A DNA stretch of 61,075 nt from Clostridiales bacterium GWD2_32_19 (GTDB taxonomy: Bacteria > Bacillota > Clostridia > Lachnospirales > UBA12420): the NCBI GenBank assembly GCA_001795385.1, contig MGOU01000025.1, forward strand, positions 1 to 61,075, written 5' to 3'. A model generated the notes under the pieces. It saw only the letters and a list, made by a program, of their open reading frames with translations. It was not told where the DNA came from and did not search any database. Shown here piece by piece: positions 15,577 to 24,818 of this stretch. The position numbers and the translations under genes are program-made. Each line of letters opens with the position of its first letter. Positions within the stretch are counted from its first letter, which is position 1.

Positions 15577-17418
15577 TTAAATATCTGAAAATTCTGTATT
15601 AATCTTTTGTTTCTTTGAATTTATAACTTCAGTTCTACATTCTTCTTCGTTTATTTTATCACACAGATCCATCGGTAATTCTATAATAAATTCACTACCT
15701 TTTCCAAGCTCACTTTTTACATATATTTTACCTTTATGCATTTCGACCAATAACTTTACAATAGATAGTCCTATTCCACTTCCCTCACATCTTCTTGTAA
15801 GAGATTTGTCGACTTGTATAAATTTTTCAAAAATTATATTAATCTTTTCTTTCTCAATTCCTATACCATTATCTTTTACGGAAATGATTGTTTTATCTTC
15901 GCGAGCATGCACATTAATCCATATATTCCCTCCAGGTTCTGTGAATTTTACCGCATTAGAAAGAAGATTAAGTAATATCCTCTCTATTTTATCTGGATCG
16001 CAGGCAATGATTCTTTCCTCTATATCTGTATCAAACTCTAGTGTAATTCCTCTACCTTCTACATACTGAGATGTAGAAAGTGTTATTTCTTCAACTATAT
16101 TAACAATATTACAATTTTGCTTATGTATATCAAAATAACCCAAATCCATCTTTGTTAAATCTACTATGTTGTTGACAAGCTTTAATAGTCTATAAGTGTT
16201 CTGTTTTATTATCTTATGATAACTCGTTTGATGCACACATTCATTACATAGTTCATTATCATCTTTATCATCTTTATCATTTTCTTCTACCTGTAACGCG
16301 GAAAGTATAATATTAAGTGGTGTTCTTAATTCATGTGAAATATTTGCAAAAAACTCAGATTTAATTATCTCCATTTGTTTGCTTTTTTCTAGTTCAACAT
16401 TCATTATTTCAATCTCTTTACGTAAAGTAATATCCTGCGCTGAAATAATGACAATATCTGAATCATAAAGTTTTCTTAAGTTTGATTCAATCCATTTATA
16501 GTTCCCATCCTTGCAAATAAATTTACATTCGTATCCTAAAATATCACTACCTGATGCAAGTTCAATTAATTGTTTTTTTGCTTTCTCTCTATAATCAGGA
16601 TGTACATACTCAACATATGGTTTTGACATAAGCTCTTCCTTAGTCCATCCAAGAACTCTGATCCACTCAGGATTTATCCTTCTAAAATAACCATCAGTAC
16701 CAGCTATTCCCATAAGATTAATAGCCGTATTAAAGTAAAGCTCGATTTCTTCTCTCGTTCGTCTTCTCTCTGTCACATCCTGTCCAGTTGCCAACATTGA
16801 TGTTACATTCCCATTCTTGTCTTGTATTACAGTGTTATTCCAAAGAACATCCCTCTCTGACCCATCTTTACAAATGATATAATTTCTATTTTGAAAAGAT
16901 TCACAACTTCCACTCATCATATATTCATCAAAAATTCTTCTCACATTGTTCAATTCGTAAGACGGTAAGAAATTATCAAACCAGTTTTTCTCATATATTT
17001 CTTCTTCATTATATCCAAGAATATTACATCCTGCCTTATTGACCATTTTTACAGTTCCATTTTTATCTATTATTACCACTATTACTCCAACAATGTTAAG
17101 AAATAACTGATTAGCATTTTCATGTTTAGCAATCTTCTTTCGCATATTAGTAAAAATCTTCTTAATTCCTATTAATGATACAACCATCAATATTGACACA
17201 ATTAATCCAATTATTTCTGAGATAGTTATACATGAAGCCATTATATTTCCTAATGTTAGCTCATAAAGTAAAGAACCCCTCCTTACAACCTGTAAACCCA
17301 TTGCTAATACTAGCAAAGACCAATAAAACTTTTTTTTCGTTATCTTGATTAACAAGATAGCTATTAATGTAGCAGTCAATTGCAGTATAATAGATGCATA
17401 TATAATTATGTAAATCAT
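15577..17418 (-). CDS. Membrane PAS-PAS sensor histidine kinase
   Basis: 613 residues. Three membrane segments occupy about residues 1-90. They are followed by two PAS domains (about 105-215 and 225-335, each ending in a PAC-like ATGQDVTERRR or IISAQDITLRKE), a HisKA domain with the phospho-acceptor in FFANISHELRTPL (His near 361) and an HATPase domain: N box NLLSNAVKFTEPGG near 482, G1 DNGIGI near 515, G2 GSGIGL near 544. A HisKA insert has a Asp/Lys repeat (DKDDKDDNE) and Cys/His residues (CNECVHQTSYH). No response regulator gene adjoins it, so it is an orphan kinase. It is divergent from the sulfur enzyme gene at 17744. Confidence 0.94.
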   Translation of the reverse strand: MIYIIIYASIILQLTATLIAILLIKITKKKFYWSLLVLAMGLQVVRRGSLLYELTLGNIMASCITISEIIGLIVSILMVVSLIGIKKIFTNMRKKIAKHENANQLFLNIVGVIVVIIDKNGTVKMVNKAGCNILGYNEEEIYEKNWFDNFLPSYELNNVRRIFDEYMMSGSCESFQNRNYIICKDGSERDVLWNNTVIQDKNGNVTSMLATGQDVTERRRTREEIELYFNTAINLMGIAGTDGYFRRINPEWIRVLGWTKEELMSKPYVEYVHPDYREKAKKQLIELASGSDILGYECKFICKDGNYKWIESNLRKLYDSDIVIISAQDITLRKEIEIMNVELEKSKQMEIIKSEFFANISHELRTPLNIILSALQVEENDKDDKDDNELCNECVHQTSYHKIIKQNTYRLLKLVNNIVDLTKMDLGYFDIHKQNCNIVNIVEEITLSTSQYVEGRGITLEFDTDIEERIIACDPDKIERILLNLLSNAVKFTEPGGNIWINVHAREDKTIISVKDNGIGIEKEKINIIFEKFIQVDKSLTRRCEGSGIGLSIVKLLVEMHKGKIYVKSELGKGSEFIIELPMDLCDKINEEECRTEVINSKKQKINTEFSDI

Positions 17419-17743
17419 CTTTTAATCCTCCTAATTAAAGTAAATTTCTTACCTTTTCCAGATAAAATAACTTACTCTACTTGTATGTTATCATTGTTCT
17501 TTCAAGAATCCGATACTAATACTACAATTTTTCTTATACTTGAAAATTCACTATAACATTTTTCAATCTTTTTTGCAAGAAAAAGTTTCCTTTTTTATTC
17601 TTTTAGTAAATTGCAGAACAAACGTATTATGTATTTTTCAAAAAAACTATTGCAAAAGTAATTAACTTATTATACTATAATATTATACACAATAATTATT
17701 TTACATATTATATATTATACTTATTAAAAAAGGGGAAATAATT
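17419..17743. other. 325-nt divergent intergenic region
   Basis: Contains the ribosome binding site of the kinase gene (minus) and the promoter zone and AAAAGGGG site of the sulfur enzyme gene (plus). No RNA gene or repeat is recognised. Confidence 0.5.
17650..17678 (+). promoter_or_regulatory. Tentative promoter of the four-domain sulfur enzyme gene
   Basis: TTGCAA, 17-nt spacer, TACTAT running into TATAAT. The region is so AT-rich that other -10 choices exist. Confidence 0.35.
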
Positions 17744-20230
17744 ATGGGAAAAAGAATTTTGATTGTTGGTGGAGTTGCTGGTGGTGCTACTGCTGCCGCT
17801 CGTCTTAGGAGACTCGATGAGTCTTTGGATATTGTGATATTTGAGAGAAGTCCTTATATTTCTTTTGCAAATTGTGGACTTCCATATTATATTGGTGGAA
17901 CTATAAAAGATCGAGATGCGTTATTTGTTCAGACGCCTAAGGCTATGCATTCTAGATTTAATATTGATATTCGGGTAGAAAATGAAGTTATTTCAATCAA
18001 TAGAGAAAAGAAAGAAATAACAGTAAGGGACATAAAAACTTCCACAAAATACACTGAAAAATATGACTGCCTCTTATTATCTCCTGGTTCTACACCTATA
18101 AAACCACAAATACCAGGCATTGATAGTCCTAATATATTCTCTTTATGGAATGTTCCTGATACTGACCATATTAAGGAATTTATTAATTCTAGAAAAGTTA
18201 AAACAGCCACAGTTGTTGGCGGTGGTTTTATCGGTATAGAGATGGTAGAAAATCTTTCTGATTTAGGCATTGATGTAACTTTGGTAGAAATGTCAGACCA
18301 AGTAATGGCACCTTTAGATTTTGAAATGGCCCAGCTAGTTCATAATCATTTATCTGATAAAGGTGTCACACTACAACTTAAAAATGGCGTTAAACGCTTT
18401 AATTATCAAAATGGTGTAACTACTGTAGAACTAAGTGATGGCACACAACTCAAATCAGATATAGTAATTATGTCTATCGGTATCTCGCCAAATAGTGAGC
18501 TTGCCAAAGCATGTGGTTTAGAAATAAATGAACGTGGTGGTATTATTGTTGATGAGCATCTTTTAACATCTGATGAAAATATTTATGCTATAGGTGATGT
18601 AATAGAAGTTACTGATTATATAGAAAAAGGCAAAACTATGATCCCTTTAGCAGGCCCTGCTAATAAGCAAGGACGCATAGTTGCTAATAATATTTGTGGT
18701 AGAGACTCTATATATGAAGGCAGTCAGGGAACTTCAGTAGCAAAGGTTTTTGATTTAACAGTTGCAACAACTGGATTAAACGAAAAACAACTTAATAAAT
18801 TAGCAAAGGCTTATGAAAAAGACTACTTTATGACAATTGTTACTCCTAATTCTCATGCAGGATATTATCCTGGTGCCTTTCCTATGACTTTGAAAGTTAT
18901 TTTTGATACTGCTGGAAAAATTTTGGGGGCTCAAAATATAGGTGTCGAAGGCATTGACAAACGCATTGATGTTATAGCAACAGCCATTCGTTTTGGTGGA
19001 ACAATTTATGACCTACAAAGACTAGAACTTGCATATGCTCCACCCTATTCTTCTGCGAAAGACCCTGTTAATATTGCAGGCTTCGCTGCTGAAAATATTT
19101 TATGTGGAGACCAAAATCCTATACTTTGGAGAGAAATTGATGGTTTAGATTTAGATAAAAATATATTAGTTGATATTCGCGAAACTGTAGAATGGGAACT
19201 CGGAACTATAGAAAATTCCATACACATCCCTGTTAATAATTTAAGAAATTCAAGAGATATTCTTTCAAAGGATAAGACAGTCGTAGTTTTCTGTGCTACT
19301 GGTTTAAGAGGACATATAGCTAGCCGCATTCTAATTCAAATGGGCTATAAAGTCCGTAACCTAATTGGTGGTTATAAGTTATATAAACATTATAGGAAGA
19401 ACAGTAATAGTACAATTTCTATCCCAAAAAATATTTGGGGTAATGTTGGAGATGATGGAGCACCTCTACATAACAATGAGACAATGTTTACAGAAAAGGA
19501 ACTAGAAAATGCTACTATACTTGATGCATGCGGTCTTCAATGTCCAGGACCGATTATGAAACTCAATGATAAAATAAAAGAAATGAGTGATGGTGATATA
19601 CTAAAAATCAGTGCAACAGATCCAGGGTTCGGGTCAGATGCTGAAGCATGGTGTAAAAAGACGGGCAATGCCTTTTTAAAGGCAGAACGGGATAATAAAG
19701 TTTATGTTATATATGTTCAAAAGGGTACACAAAAACATCAAGTTATAAGTACACAAGAACAAAGTGGAACTACAATAGTGATATTCAGTGGAGATTTTGA
19801 TAAAGCACTAGCAGGCATGATTATTGCAAATGGTTCTGCTGCTATGGGTAATACTGTAACATTATTCTTCACTTTTTGGGGATTAAACATCCTTCGAAAA
19901 AACGAACATTCAAAACTTGATAAACCATTTTTAGATAAAATGTTCTCTATGATGATGCCTCGTGGAAGTATGAAACTAACACTTTCAAAACTGAATATTA
20001 TCGGGCTTGGTACTCGTATGATGAAATATGTAATGAAAAAGAAAAATGTTGACAGTCTAGAAAACCTTATACAATCTGCAAAGGCAAACGGAGTTCGTTT
20101 TGTAGCTTGTACTATGTCAATGGACATAATGGGAATTACAAAAGACGAGCTTATAGATGGTATAGAGTTCGGTGGAGTAGCATCCTATCTTGGAAGTACA
20201 GAATCCTCAAATCACAATCTATTTATTTAG
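17744..20230 (+). CDS. CoA-disulfide reductase fused to rhodanese, TusA and DsrE domains
   Basis: 828 residues, four domains in a row. Residues 1-450 form an FAD/NAD(P)H disulfide reductase of the CoA-disulfide reductase/NADH oxidase type (IVGGVAGGATAAARLRR; active Cys44 in FANCGLPYY; AIGDVIEV). Residues 455-555 form a rhodanese (active Cys517 in VVFCATGLRGH). Residues 590-660 form a TusA/SirA domain (Cys596 and Cys600 in DACGLQCPGPIMKL). Residues 665-828 form a DsrE/DsrF-like domain. The chain suggests reduction of CoA disulfide, persulfide or polysulfide with sulfur handed between domains. It is a single gene with a strong terminator, divergent from the kinase. Confidence 0.93.
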   Translation: MGKRILIVGGVAGGATAAARLRRLDESLDIVIFERSPYISFANCGLPYYIGGTIKDRDALFVQTPKAMHSRFNIDIRVENEVISINREKKEITVRDIKTSTKYTEKYDCLLLSPGSTPIKPQIPGIDSPNIFSLWNVPDTDHIKEFINSRKVKTATVVGGGFIGIEMVENLSDLGIDVTLVEMSDQVMAPLDFEMAQLVHNHLSDKGVTLQLKNGVKRFNYQNGVTTVELSDGTQLKSDIVIMSIGISPNSELAKACGLEINERGGIIVDEHLLTSDENIYAIGDVIEVTDYIEKGKTMIPLAGPANKQGRIVANNICGRDSIYEGSQGTSVAKVFDLTVATTGLNEKQLNKLAKAYEKDYFMTIVTPNSHAGYYPGAFPMTLKVIFDTAGKILGAQNIGVEGIDKRIDVIATAIRFGGTIYDLQRLELAYAPPYSSAKDPVNIAGFAAENILCGDQNPILWREIDGLDLDKNILVDIRETVEWELGTIENSIHIPVNNLRNSRDILSKDKTVVVFCATGLRGHIASRILIQMGYKVRNLIGGYKLYKHYRKNSNSTISIPKNIWGNVGDDGAPLHNNETMFTEKELENATILDACGLQCPGPIMKLNDKIKEMSDGDILKISATDPGFGSDAEAWCKKTGNAFLKAERDNKVYVIYVQKGTQKHQVISTQEQSGTTIVIFSGDFDKALAGMIIANGSAAMGNTVTLFFTFWGLNILRKNEHSKLDKPFLDKMFSMMMPRGSMKLTLSKLNIIGLGTRMMKYVMKKKNVDSLENLIQSAKANGVRFVACTMSMDIMGITKDELIDGIEFGGVASYLGSTESSNHNLFI

Positions 20231-20290
20231 TTTTATTTTCTGCTATTTCATTTAATTTTATCCCTCGTTTTTTTCTATATCTTATTTACT

Positions 20291-20343
20291 AAAAAAGTAC
20301 CTCGTATTTTCCTATATAAATGGAGAATACGGGGTACTTTTTT
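20291..20343 (+). terminator. Intrinsic terminator of the sulfur enzyme gene
   Basis: Long stem of about 22 bp with two mismatches (AAAAAAGTACC... with ...GGTACTTTTTT) and a T-run. Confidence 0.85.
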
Positions 20344-20489
20344 CTTTACTAGAAAAGTCTGCCCGATTTTGTCATCCTGGATGTTTTCCAAAACAAAATA
20401 ATTAAAAAACTAATTAGTATGACACACATCTTTTTACTTGTACATATTATATATTAAAACTAATTATTAATATTGCTAGGAGGTGAAGT

Positions 20490-21356
20490 ATGAAAGGTAT
20501 TATTTTAGCTGGTGGGTATGGAACTCGTCTGTATCCTATTACTAAATCTATTTCTAAAAATATATTGCCTATATATGATAAACCTACTGTCTATTATACT
20601 ATAGCGATATTAATGCTCGCAGATATACGGGATATTCTTATTATTTCTACAACACAAGATATTTCAGCATACGAGCGACTGCTCGGGGATGGCAACAAAC
20701 TAGGCCTGAACTTTGTATACAAGATTCAGGAATCTCCATGTGGGCTCGCTGATGCATTTATCATAGGTGAAGATTTTATAGGCAACGATAATGTCGCACT
20801 TATTTTAGGTGACAACATTATATATGGTGAAACATTTCCTGATATATTACATGAAGCTGCAAATCTAAATGAAGGTGCTATTATCTTTGGTTACTATGTG
20901 GATAATCCTAAATCGTATGGGGTAGTGGAGTTTGATAAGAATGGCAAAGTTATATCTTTAGAAGAGAAGCCATCAGCTCCAAAGTCAAACTATGCAGTAC
21001 CCGGAATTTACTTTTATGACAATAAGGTTATAGAGATTGCTAAGAGTGTATTACCCTCCGCACGTGGTGAGATAGAAATAACAGACATCAATAAAGCATA
21101 CTTAGAATTAGGGCAGCTACAAGTAAAGATATTAAATGATATATTGTGGATAGATACAGGTACATATGATAATCTGCTCGACGTTAGCAATTTCATAAGA
21201 TCAATTCAAAGAGAGAAGTCATTATACATAGGAGCTATCGAGCAAATAGCCTACGAAAAAGGATATATAAATAGAGAACAATTACTTGCTTTAGCTGAAT
21301 CAATGTCCAAGTCTGGATATGGAGCATACCTAAAGTCTATAGTAGAAAGGATTTGA
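20490..21356 (+). CDS. rmlA: Glucose-1-phosphate thymidylyltransferase
   Basis: 288 residues. Makes dTDP-glucose from glucose 1-phosphate and dTTP, the first step of the dTDP-sugar route. The nucleotide-binding LAGGYGTRLYPITKS is at residues 6-20, ILPIYDKPTVYYTI follows, LGDNIIYG is near 108 and EEKPSAPKSNYAVPGIYFYD near 155-175. It is a short-form RmlA of normal length. AGGAGG precedes ATG 20490. First gene of the plus-strand arm of the glycan locus, with rmlC 4 nt downstream. Confidence 0.95.
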   Translation: MKGIILAGGYGTRLYPITKSISKNILPIYDKPTVYYTIAILMLADIRDILIISTTQDISAYERLLGDGNKLGLNFVYKIQESPCGLADAFIIGEDFIGNDNVALILGDNIIYGETFPDILHEAANLNEGAIIFGYYVDNPKSYGVVEFDKNGKVISLEEKPSAPKSNYAVPGIYFYDNKVIEIAKSVLPSARGEIEITDINKAYLELGQLQVKILNDILWIDTGTYDNLLDVSNFIRSIQREKSLYIGAIEQIAYEKGYINREQLLALAESMSKSGYGAYLKSIVERI

Positions 21357-21360
21357 AACT

Positions 21361-21912
21361 ATGAGTAAATTTACTGAAACCTACATAAAAGGGCTATATG
21401 TAATAGAGCCCTCTATGTTTAAAGATGCGCGTGGCTATTTTTTTGAATCATATAACCAAAAAGATTTTCATAAAAATGGAATAGATGCAAATTTCAAGCA
21501 AGACAATGAATCATATTCTAGAAAAGGTATCTTAAGAGGATTGCATTTTCAAAAAGAACATCAGCAAGGAAAACTAGTTCGAGTAATAAAGGGAACAGTA
21601 TATGATGTCGCAGTTGATCTAAGGAAGTACTCCCTTATGTACGGAAGATATTATAGCGTAATTTTATCAGAAGAGAACAAAAAACAATTTTATATCCCAG
21701 AAGGCTTTGCACATGGCTTTCTTGTGTTATCCGACGAAGCTATTTTTTCTTATAAATGCACTGATTTTTACTACAAAGATGAGCAAGGCGGAATATTATG
21801 GAATGACCATGATATAGGTATCGACTGGCCTGTAAAGGGAATAAATGAAATAATTTTAAACGAACGAGATCAAAGCTGGTCATTACTACGGGAATGTAGG
21901 GTGGAGTTGTAG
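21361..21912 (+). CDS. rmlC: dTDP-4-dehydrorhamnose 3,5-epimerase
   Basis: 183 residues, cupin fold. Converts dTDP-4-keto-6-deoxy-D-glucose to the L-lyxo form by inverting C3 and C5. Catalytic residues are visible: His in ILRGLHFQ (near 62), the Tyr in FSYKCTDFY (near 138) and Asp in AVDLR. These favour RmlC over the related 3,4-ketoisomerases. GAAAGGATTTG precedes ATG 21361. It lies between rmlA and rmlB. Confidence 0.92.
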   Translation: MSKFTETYIKGLYVIEPSMFKDARGYFFESYNQKDFHKNGIDANFKQDNESYSRKGILRGLHFQKEHQQGKLVRVIKGTVYDVAVDLRKYSLMYGRYYSVILSEENKKQFYIPEGFAHGFLVLSDEAIFSYKCTDFYYKDEQGGILWNDHDIGIDWPVKGINEIILNERDQSWSLLRECRVEL

Positions 21913-21983
21913 AAAAATTGAATATAAAATATATTAAAAACTATCATAATTTTTTAACACTAACTTAAGGACGGTGATAAACT

Positions 21984-22952
21984 GTGAAAACAATTTTAGT
22001 AACTGGCGGAGCTGGATTTATTGGTAGCAACTTTATAAAATATATGTTGAGTAGATATCCCGAGTATAAAATAATTAATCTAGATAGTTTAACATATGCT
22101 GGTGATGAAAAAAATCTTTCTGATATTGAAAATAATCCTAATTATCATTTTATAAAAGGTGATATAACAAATAGTCTATCAGTAGCTAGTATCGTAAAAA
22201 ATGGCGTATATTATATTGTTAATTTTGCCGCTGAATCTCATGTGGACAGGAGTATAGAAAGTCCTCTGATTTTTGCAATGACTAATGTTGTTGGTACTGG
22301 AGTATTGCTAGAAAGTGCACGAAGGTACGGCGTTTGTAAGTTTATTCAGATTAGTACTGACGAGGTTTACGGTAGCCTCGGTCATACTGGCTACTTTACA
22401 GAAAAAAGTATATTAGATCCGAGTAGCCCTTATTCTGCAAGCAAGGCTTCCGCAGATTTGCTCGTGCTTGCATACCATAGGACCTATAATTTATCCGTCA
22501 ACATAACTAGATGCTCCAATAATTATGGGCCTTACCAATTACCTGAAAAATTGATTCCTCGCATGGTATGTAATGCTTATAAGAGCAAGCCTCTTCCTGT
22601 GTATGGCCAAGGCACAAATGTACGTGACTGGATTCATGTAGAGGATCACTGCCGCGCAATAGATCTCGTATTACATAACGGGAAAATTGGTGAGGTCTAT
22701 AATATAGGTTCAAATAATGAAGTGTCTAACATTACTATTGTCAAATCGATCCTGAGTATTTTAGGCAAAGATGAAAGTCTTATAGAATACGTGGAAGATA
22801 GAAAAGGTCATGATTTCAGATATGCAATAGATTTTACGAAAATAAAAACCGAGTTAGGTTTTGAACCTAAATATGAGTTCGATAGTGGTTTAAAAGAAAC
22901 TGTGGAGTGGTATCTAGAAAATACTGATTGGTGGATGAGAAAGATTAGCTAA
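21984..22952 (+). CDS. rmlB: dTDP-glucose 4,6-dehydratase
   Basis: 322 residues, extended SDR. Converts dTDP-glucose to dTDP-4-keto-6-deoxyglucose with bound NAD. The Rossmann motif GGAGFIGSNFIKYM is at the N-terminus, STDEVYGSLG near 122 carries the catalytic Asp/Glu, and YSASKASAD has the YxxxK pair. The start is GTG 21984 behind AAGGACGGTG. No rmlD (final reductase to dTDP-rhamnose) is found in the window; an aminotransferase comes next instead. Confidence 0.95.
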   Translation: MKTILVTGGAGFIGSNFIKYMLSRYPEYKIINLDSLTYAGDEKNLSDIENNPNYHFIKGDITNSLSVASIVKNGVYYIVNFAAESHVDRSIESPLIFAMTNVVGTGVLLESARRYGVCKFIQISTDEVYGSLGHTGYFTEKSILDPSSPYSASKASADLLVLAYHRTYNLSVNITRCSNNYGPYQLPEKLIPRMVCNAYKSKPLPVYGQGTNVRDWIHVEDHCRAIDLVLHNGKIGEVYNIGSNNEVSNITIVKSILSILGKDESLIEYVEDRKGHDFRYAIDFTKIKTELGFEPKYEFDSGLKETVEWYLENTDWWMRKIS

Positions 22953-23017
22953 GGGAAGTCATTACGGCAAAAAATGTGCTGTCGCACGTTTGTCGTTATT
23001 TGAACGAATCGCCCCCG

Positions 23018-23067
23018 CCACATCATCCAGAGGAGAGTGTTCTTCTTGACGTGCTCCTCAGTATGAC
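23018..23067. repeat. Fragment of a CATCC(A/T)GAGGAG palindromic repeat
   Basis: CATCCAGAGGAG and CTCCTCAGTATGAC form an imperfect inverted repeat in the 185-nt gap between rmlB and the aminotransferase gene. A related TTGTCATCCTGGATG scrap lies near 20370. Looks like a decayed dispersed repeat. Confidence 0.35.
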
Positions 23068-23137
23068 GTATAGGGGAGGGCTTTTCTATTAAACAAAAAA
23101 CTGTGCTTTGCACATCAAAAAAAGGAGTTGAAAATTT

Positions 23138-24271
23138 ATGGGTATACAATTATTTGTTCCTACTTTTAGAGTAGAGGAATGCTTAAATGAAATACGGGAA
23201 TGTCTGGAAAAGGGTTGGACCGGTCTAGGATTTAAGACTGTCGAGTTCGAGAATAAGTGGAAAGAATATACTGGGCATGAGAATGCACATTTTTTAAACT
23301 CTGCAACTGCAGGGTTGCATCTTGCGGTGAATATTTTAAAAGAACAGTCAGGATGGCTAGATAATGATGAAATAATTACTACACCACTTACATTTGTGTC
23401 TACAAACCATGCTATTTTATATGAGAATTTGAAGCCTATTTTTGCCGATATTGATGAATATCTATGCCTAAATCCGGCTGATGTTATAAAAAAAATAACT
23501 TCTAAAACAAAAGCTATAATGTTTGTTGGCATGGGAGGCAATGTAGGAAGGTATGAAGAGATCGCACAAATATGCAAAGAAAACGATTTGAAGCTTATAC
23601 TTGATGCCGCACACATGAGTGGTACGAGATATGCTGGAGATATCGTAGGCAAGGAAGCTGACGTCGTTATCTACTCTTTTCAAGCGGTTAAAAACCTGCC
23701 TACTGCTGATTCTGGCATGATATGTTTTAAAAACAAAGAATATGATGACATCGCGCGTAAGTATAGTTGGTTAGGTATTAATAAGGATACTTATTCTCGC
23801 TCAGGTAATAAAGGAAATTATAAATGGGAGTACGATGTAGACTATCTAGGGTATAAATATCACGGAAACTCCATTATAGCTAGTCTTGGCTTAGTACAGC
23901 TAAAGTATTTAGATCAAGATAATGCATATAGAAAACAGATTGCTACCTGGTATAACGATAATTTTAGAGAATATACTGATAAAATAAAGGTAGTGCCTAT
24001 ACCCGATAAATGCGAGTCATCTCACCATTTATATATTATCGAAGTTAATAACAGAGATGAATTATTGGAAAAATTAAATGAAAACGAAATATATCCAGGT
24101 GTACATTACAAAAATAATATTGAATATAGTTTATACAATTATGCAAAAGATACCTGCCCGAGTACAGATAGAATATCGCACAGAATATTATCGCTACCTA
24201 TGCATATGAAACTCGCCAAAGCCGATGTAGATTATGTAGCAGAAACTGTTATAAGGTACGCAAAACAATGA
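23138..24271 (+). CDS. DegT/DnrJ/EryC1-type sugar aminotransferase (PLP)
   Basis: 377 residues. PLP-dependent transfer of an amino group to a nucleotide keto-sugar. The fold-type I pattern is clear: LNSATAGLHLAVNIL, DEIITTPLTFVSTNHAILY, PIFADIDEYLCLNP, LILDAAHMSGTRY (the AH that stacks on PLP), and the Schiff-base lysine in YSFQAVKNLPTADSGM (near 185-200). AAAAAGGAG precedes ATG 23138. Its stop overlaps the next start by 4 nt. With rmlA, rmlB and rmlC upstream, the likely substrate is a dTDP-4-keto-6-deoxyhexose. The exact position and stereochemistry cannot be read from sequence. Confidence 0.9.
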   Translation: MGIQLFVPTFRVEECLNEIRECLEKGWTGLGFKTVEFENKWKEYTGHENAHFLNSATAGLHLAVNILKEQSGWLDNDEIITTPLTFVSTNHAILYENLKPIFADIDEYLCLNPADVIKKITSKTKAIMFVGMGGNVGRYEEIAQICKENDLKLILDAAHMSGTRYAGDIVGKEADVVIYSFQAVKNLPTADSGMICFKNKEYDDIARKYSWLGINKDTYSRSGNKGNYKWEYDVDYLGYKYHGNSIIASLGLVQLKYLDQDNAYRKQIATWYNDNFREYTDKIKVVPIPDKCESSHHLYIIEVNNRDELLEKLNENEIYPGVHYKNNIEYSLYNYAKDTCPSTDRISHRILSLPMHMKLAKADVDYVAETVIRYAKQ

Positions 24272-24774
24272 AACACGAATATATTATAAAGGGCGATAAT
24301 ATTCTGCTTAGACCTTTAGAAGAGAACTACATAGAAATTTTAAGGTGTTGGAGAAATAAAAAAGAAATACAAAAATGGTTTTTAAATAGTAGGGTAATAA
24401 ATAAGGAAGAACAAATCAAGTGGTTTGAGAACTATATAAATAATAATGACGAAATAATGTTTATAATAGAATCCTCTGATTTAAATATTCCTGTTGGAGC
24501 AATTGCATTGTGTAATATCGACAGGGAAAATAATATGGCAGAGCCTGGGAGATTAATGATTGGCGAGGAAATTGCACGTGGAAAATTTATGGGCACTAAA
24601 GCGCTTAAATTACTTTGTAATTTTGCACTTTCCGAATTAAATATGAAGGAAATATATATAAATGTAATTGCTAATAATCGTGCTATAAAAATATATGAAA
24701 GATTAGGTTTTAAACATGTCTGCAAGTACGTGCATGAGGACAAAGATGTAGTAAAGATGAATATGGTTAGATAG
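24268..24774 (+). CDS. GNAT N-acetyltransferase, probably acting on a nucleotide amino sugar
   Basis: 168 residues. RimJ/RimL-like GNAT: ILLRPLEENYIEILRCWRN at the start, acetyl-CoA region PGRLMIGEEIARGKFMGTKAL and the C-terminal VIANNRAIKIYERLGF. ATG 24268 overlaps the aminotransferase stop (ATGA), which signals translational coupling. Members beside DegT aminotransferases (WecD, PseH, FdtC-like roles) acetylate the new amino group, so a dTDP-acetamido-dideoxyhexose is the expected product (inference). Confidence 0.88.
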   Translation: MKHEYIIKGDNILLRPLEENYIEILRCWRNKKEIQKWFLNSRVINKEEQIKWFENYINNNDEIMFIIESSDLNIPVGAIALCNIDRENNMAEPGRLMIGEEIARGKFMGTKALKLLCNFALSELNMKEIYINVIANNRAIKIYERLGFKHVCKYVHEDKDVVKMNMVR

Positions 24775-24778
24775 AATT

Positions 24779-24809
24779 AATGGGGAAGGCGTGAAAAGCC
24801 TTCCTCATT
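24779..24809. terminator. Hairpin between the two convergent glycan arms
   Basis: GGAAGGC/GCCTTCC stem extended by AATG/CATT pairs with one mismatch; 7-nt loop; located between the ends of convergent genes. No long T-run, so only a probable terminator. Confidence 0.5.
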
Positions 24810-24818
24810 GCTATATTG

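Noticed and set aside
23089-23652. 187-codon frame opposite the aminotransferase
   Set aside because: Antisense shadow; the plus-strand gene has all PLP motifs.
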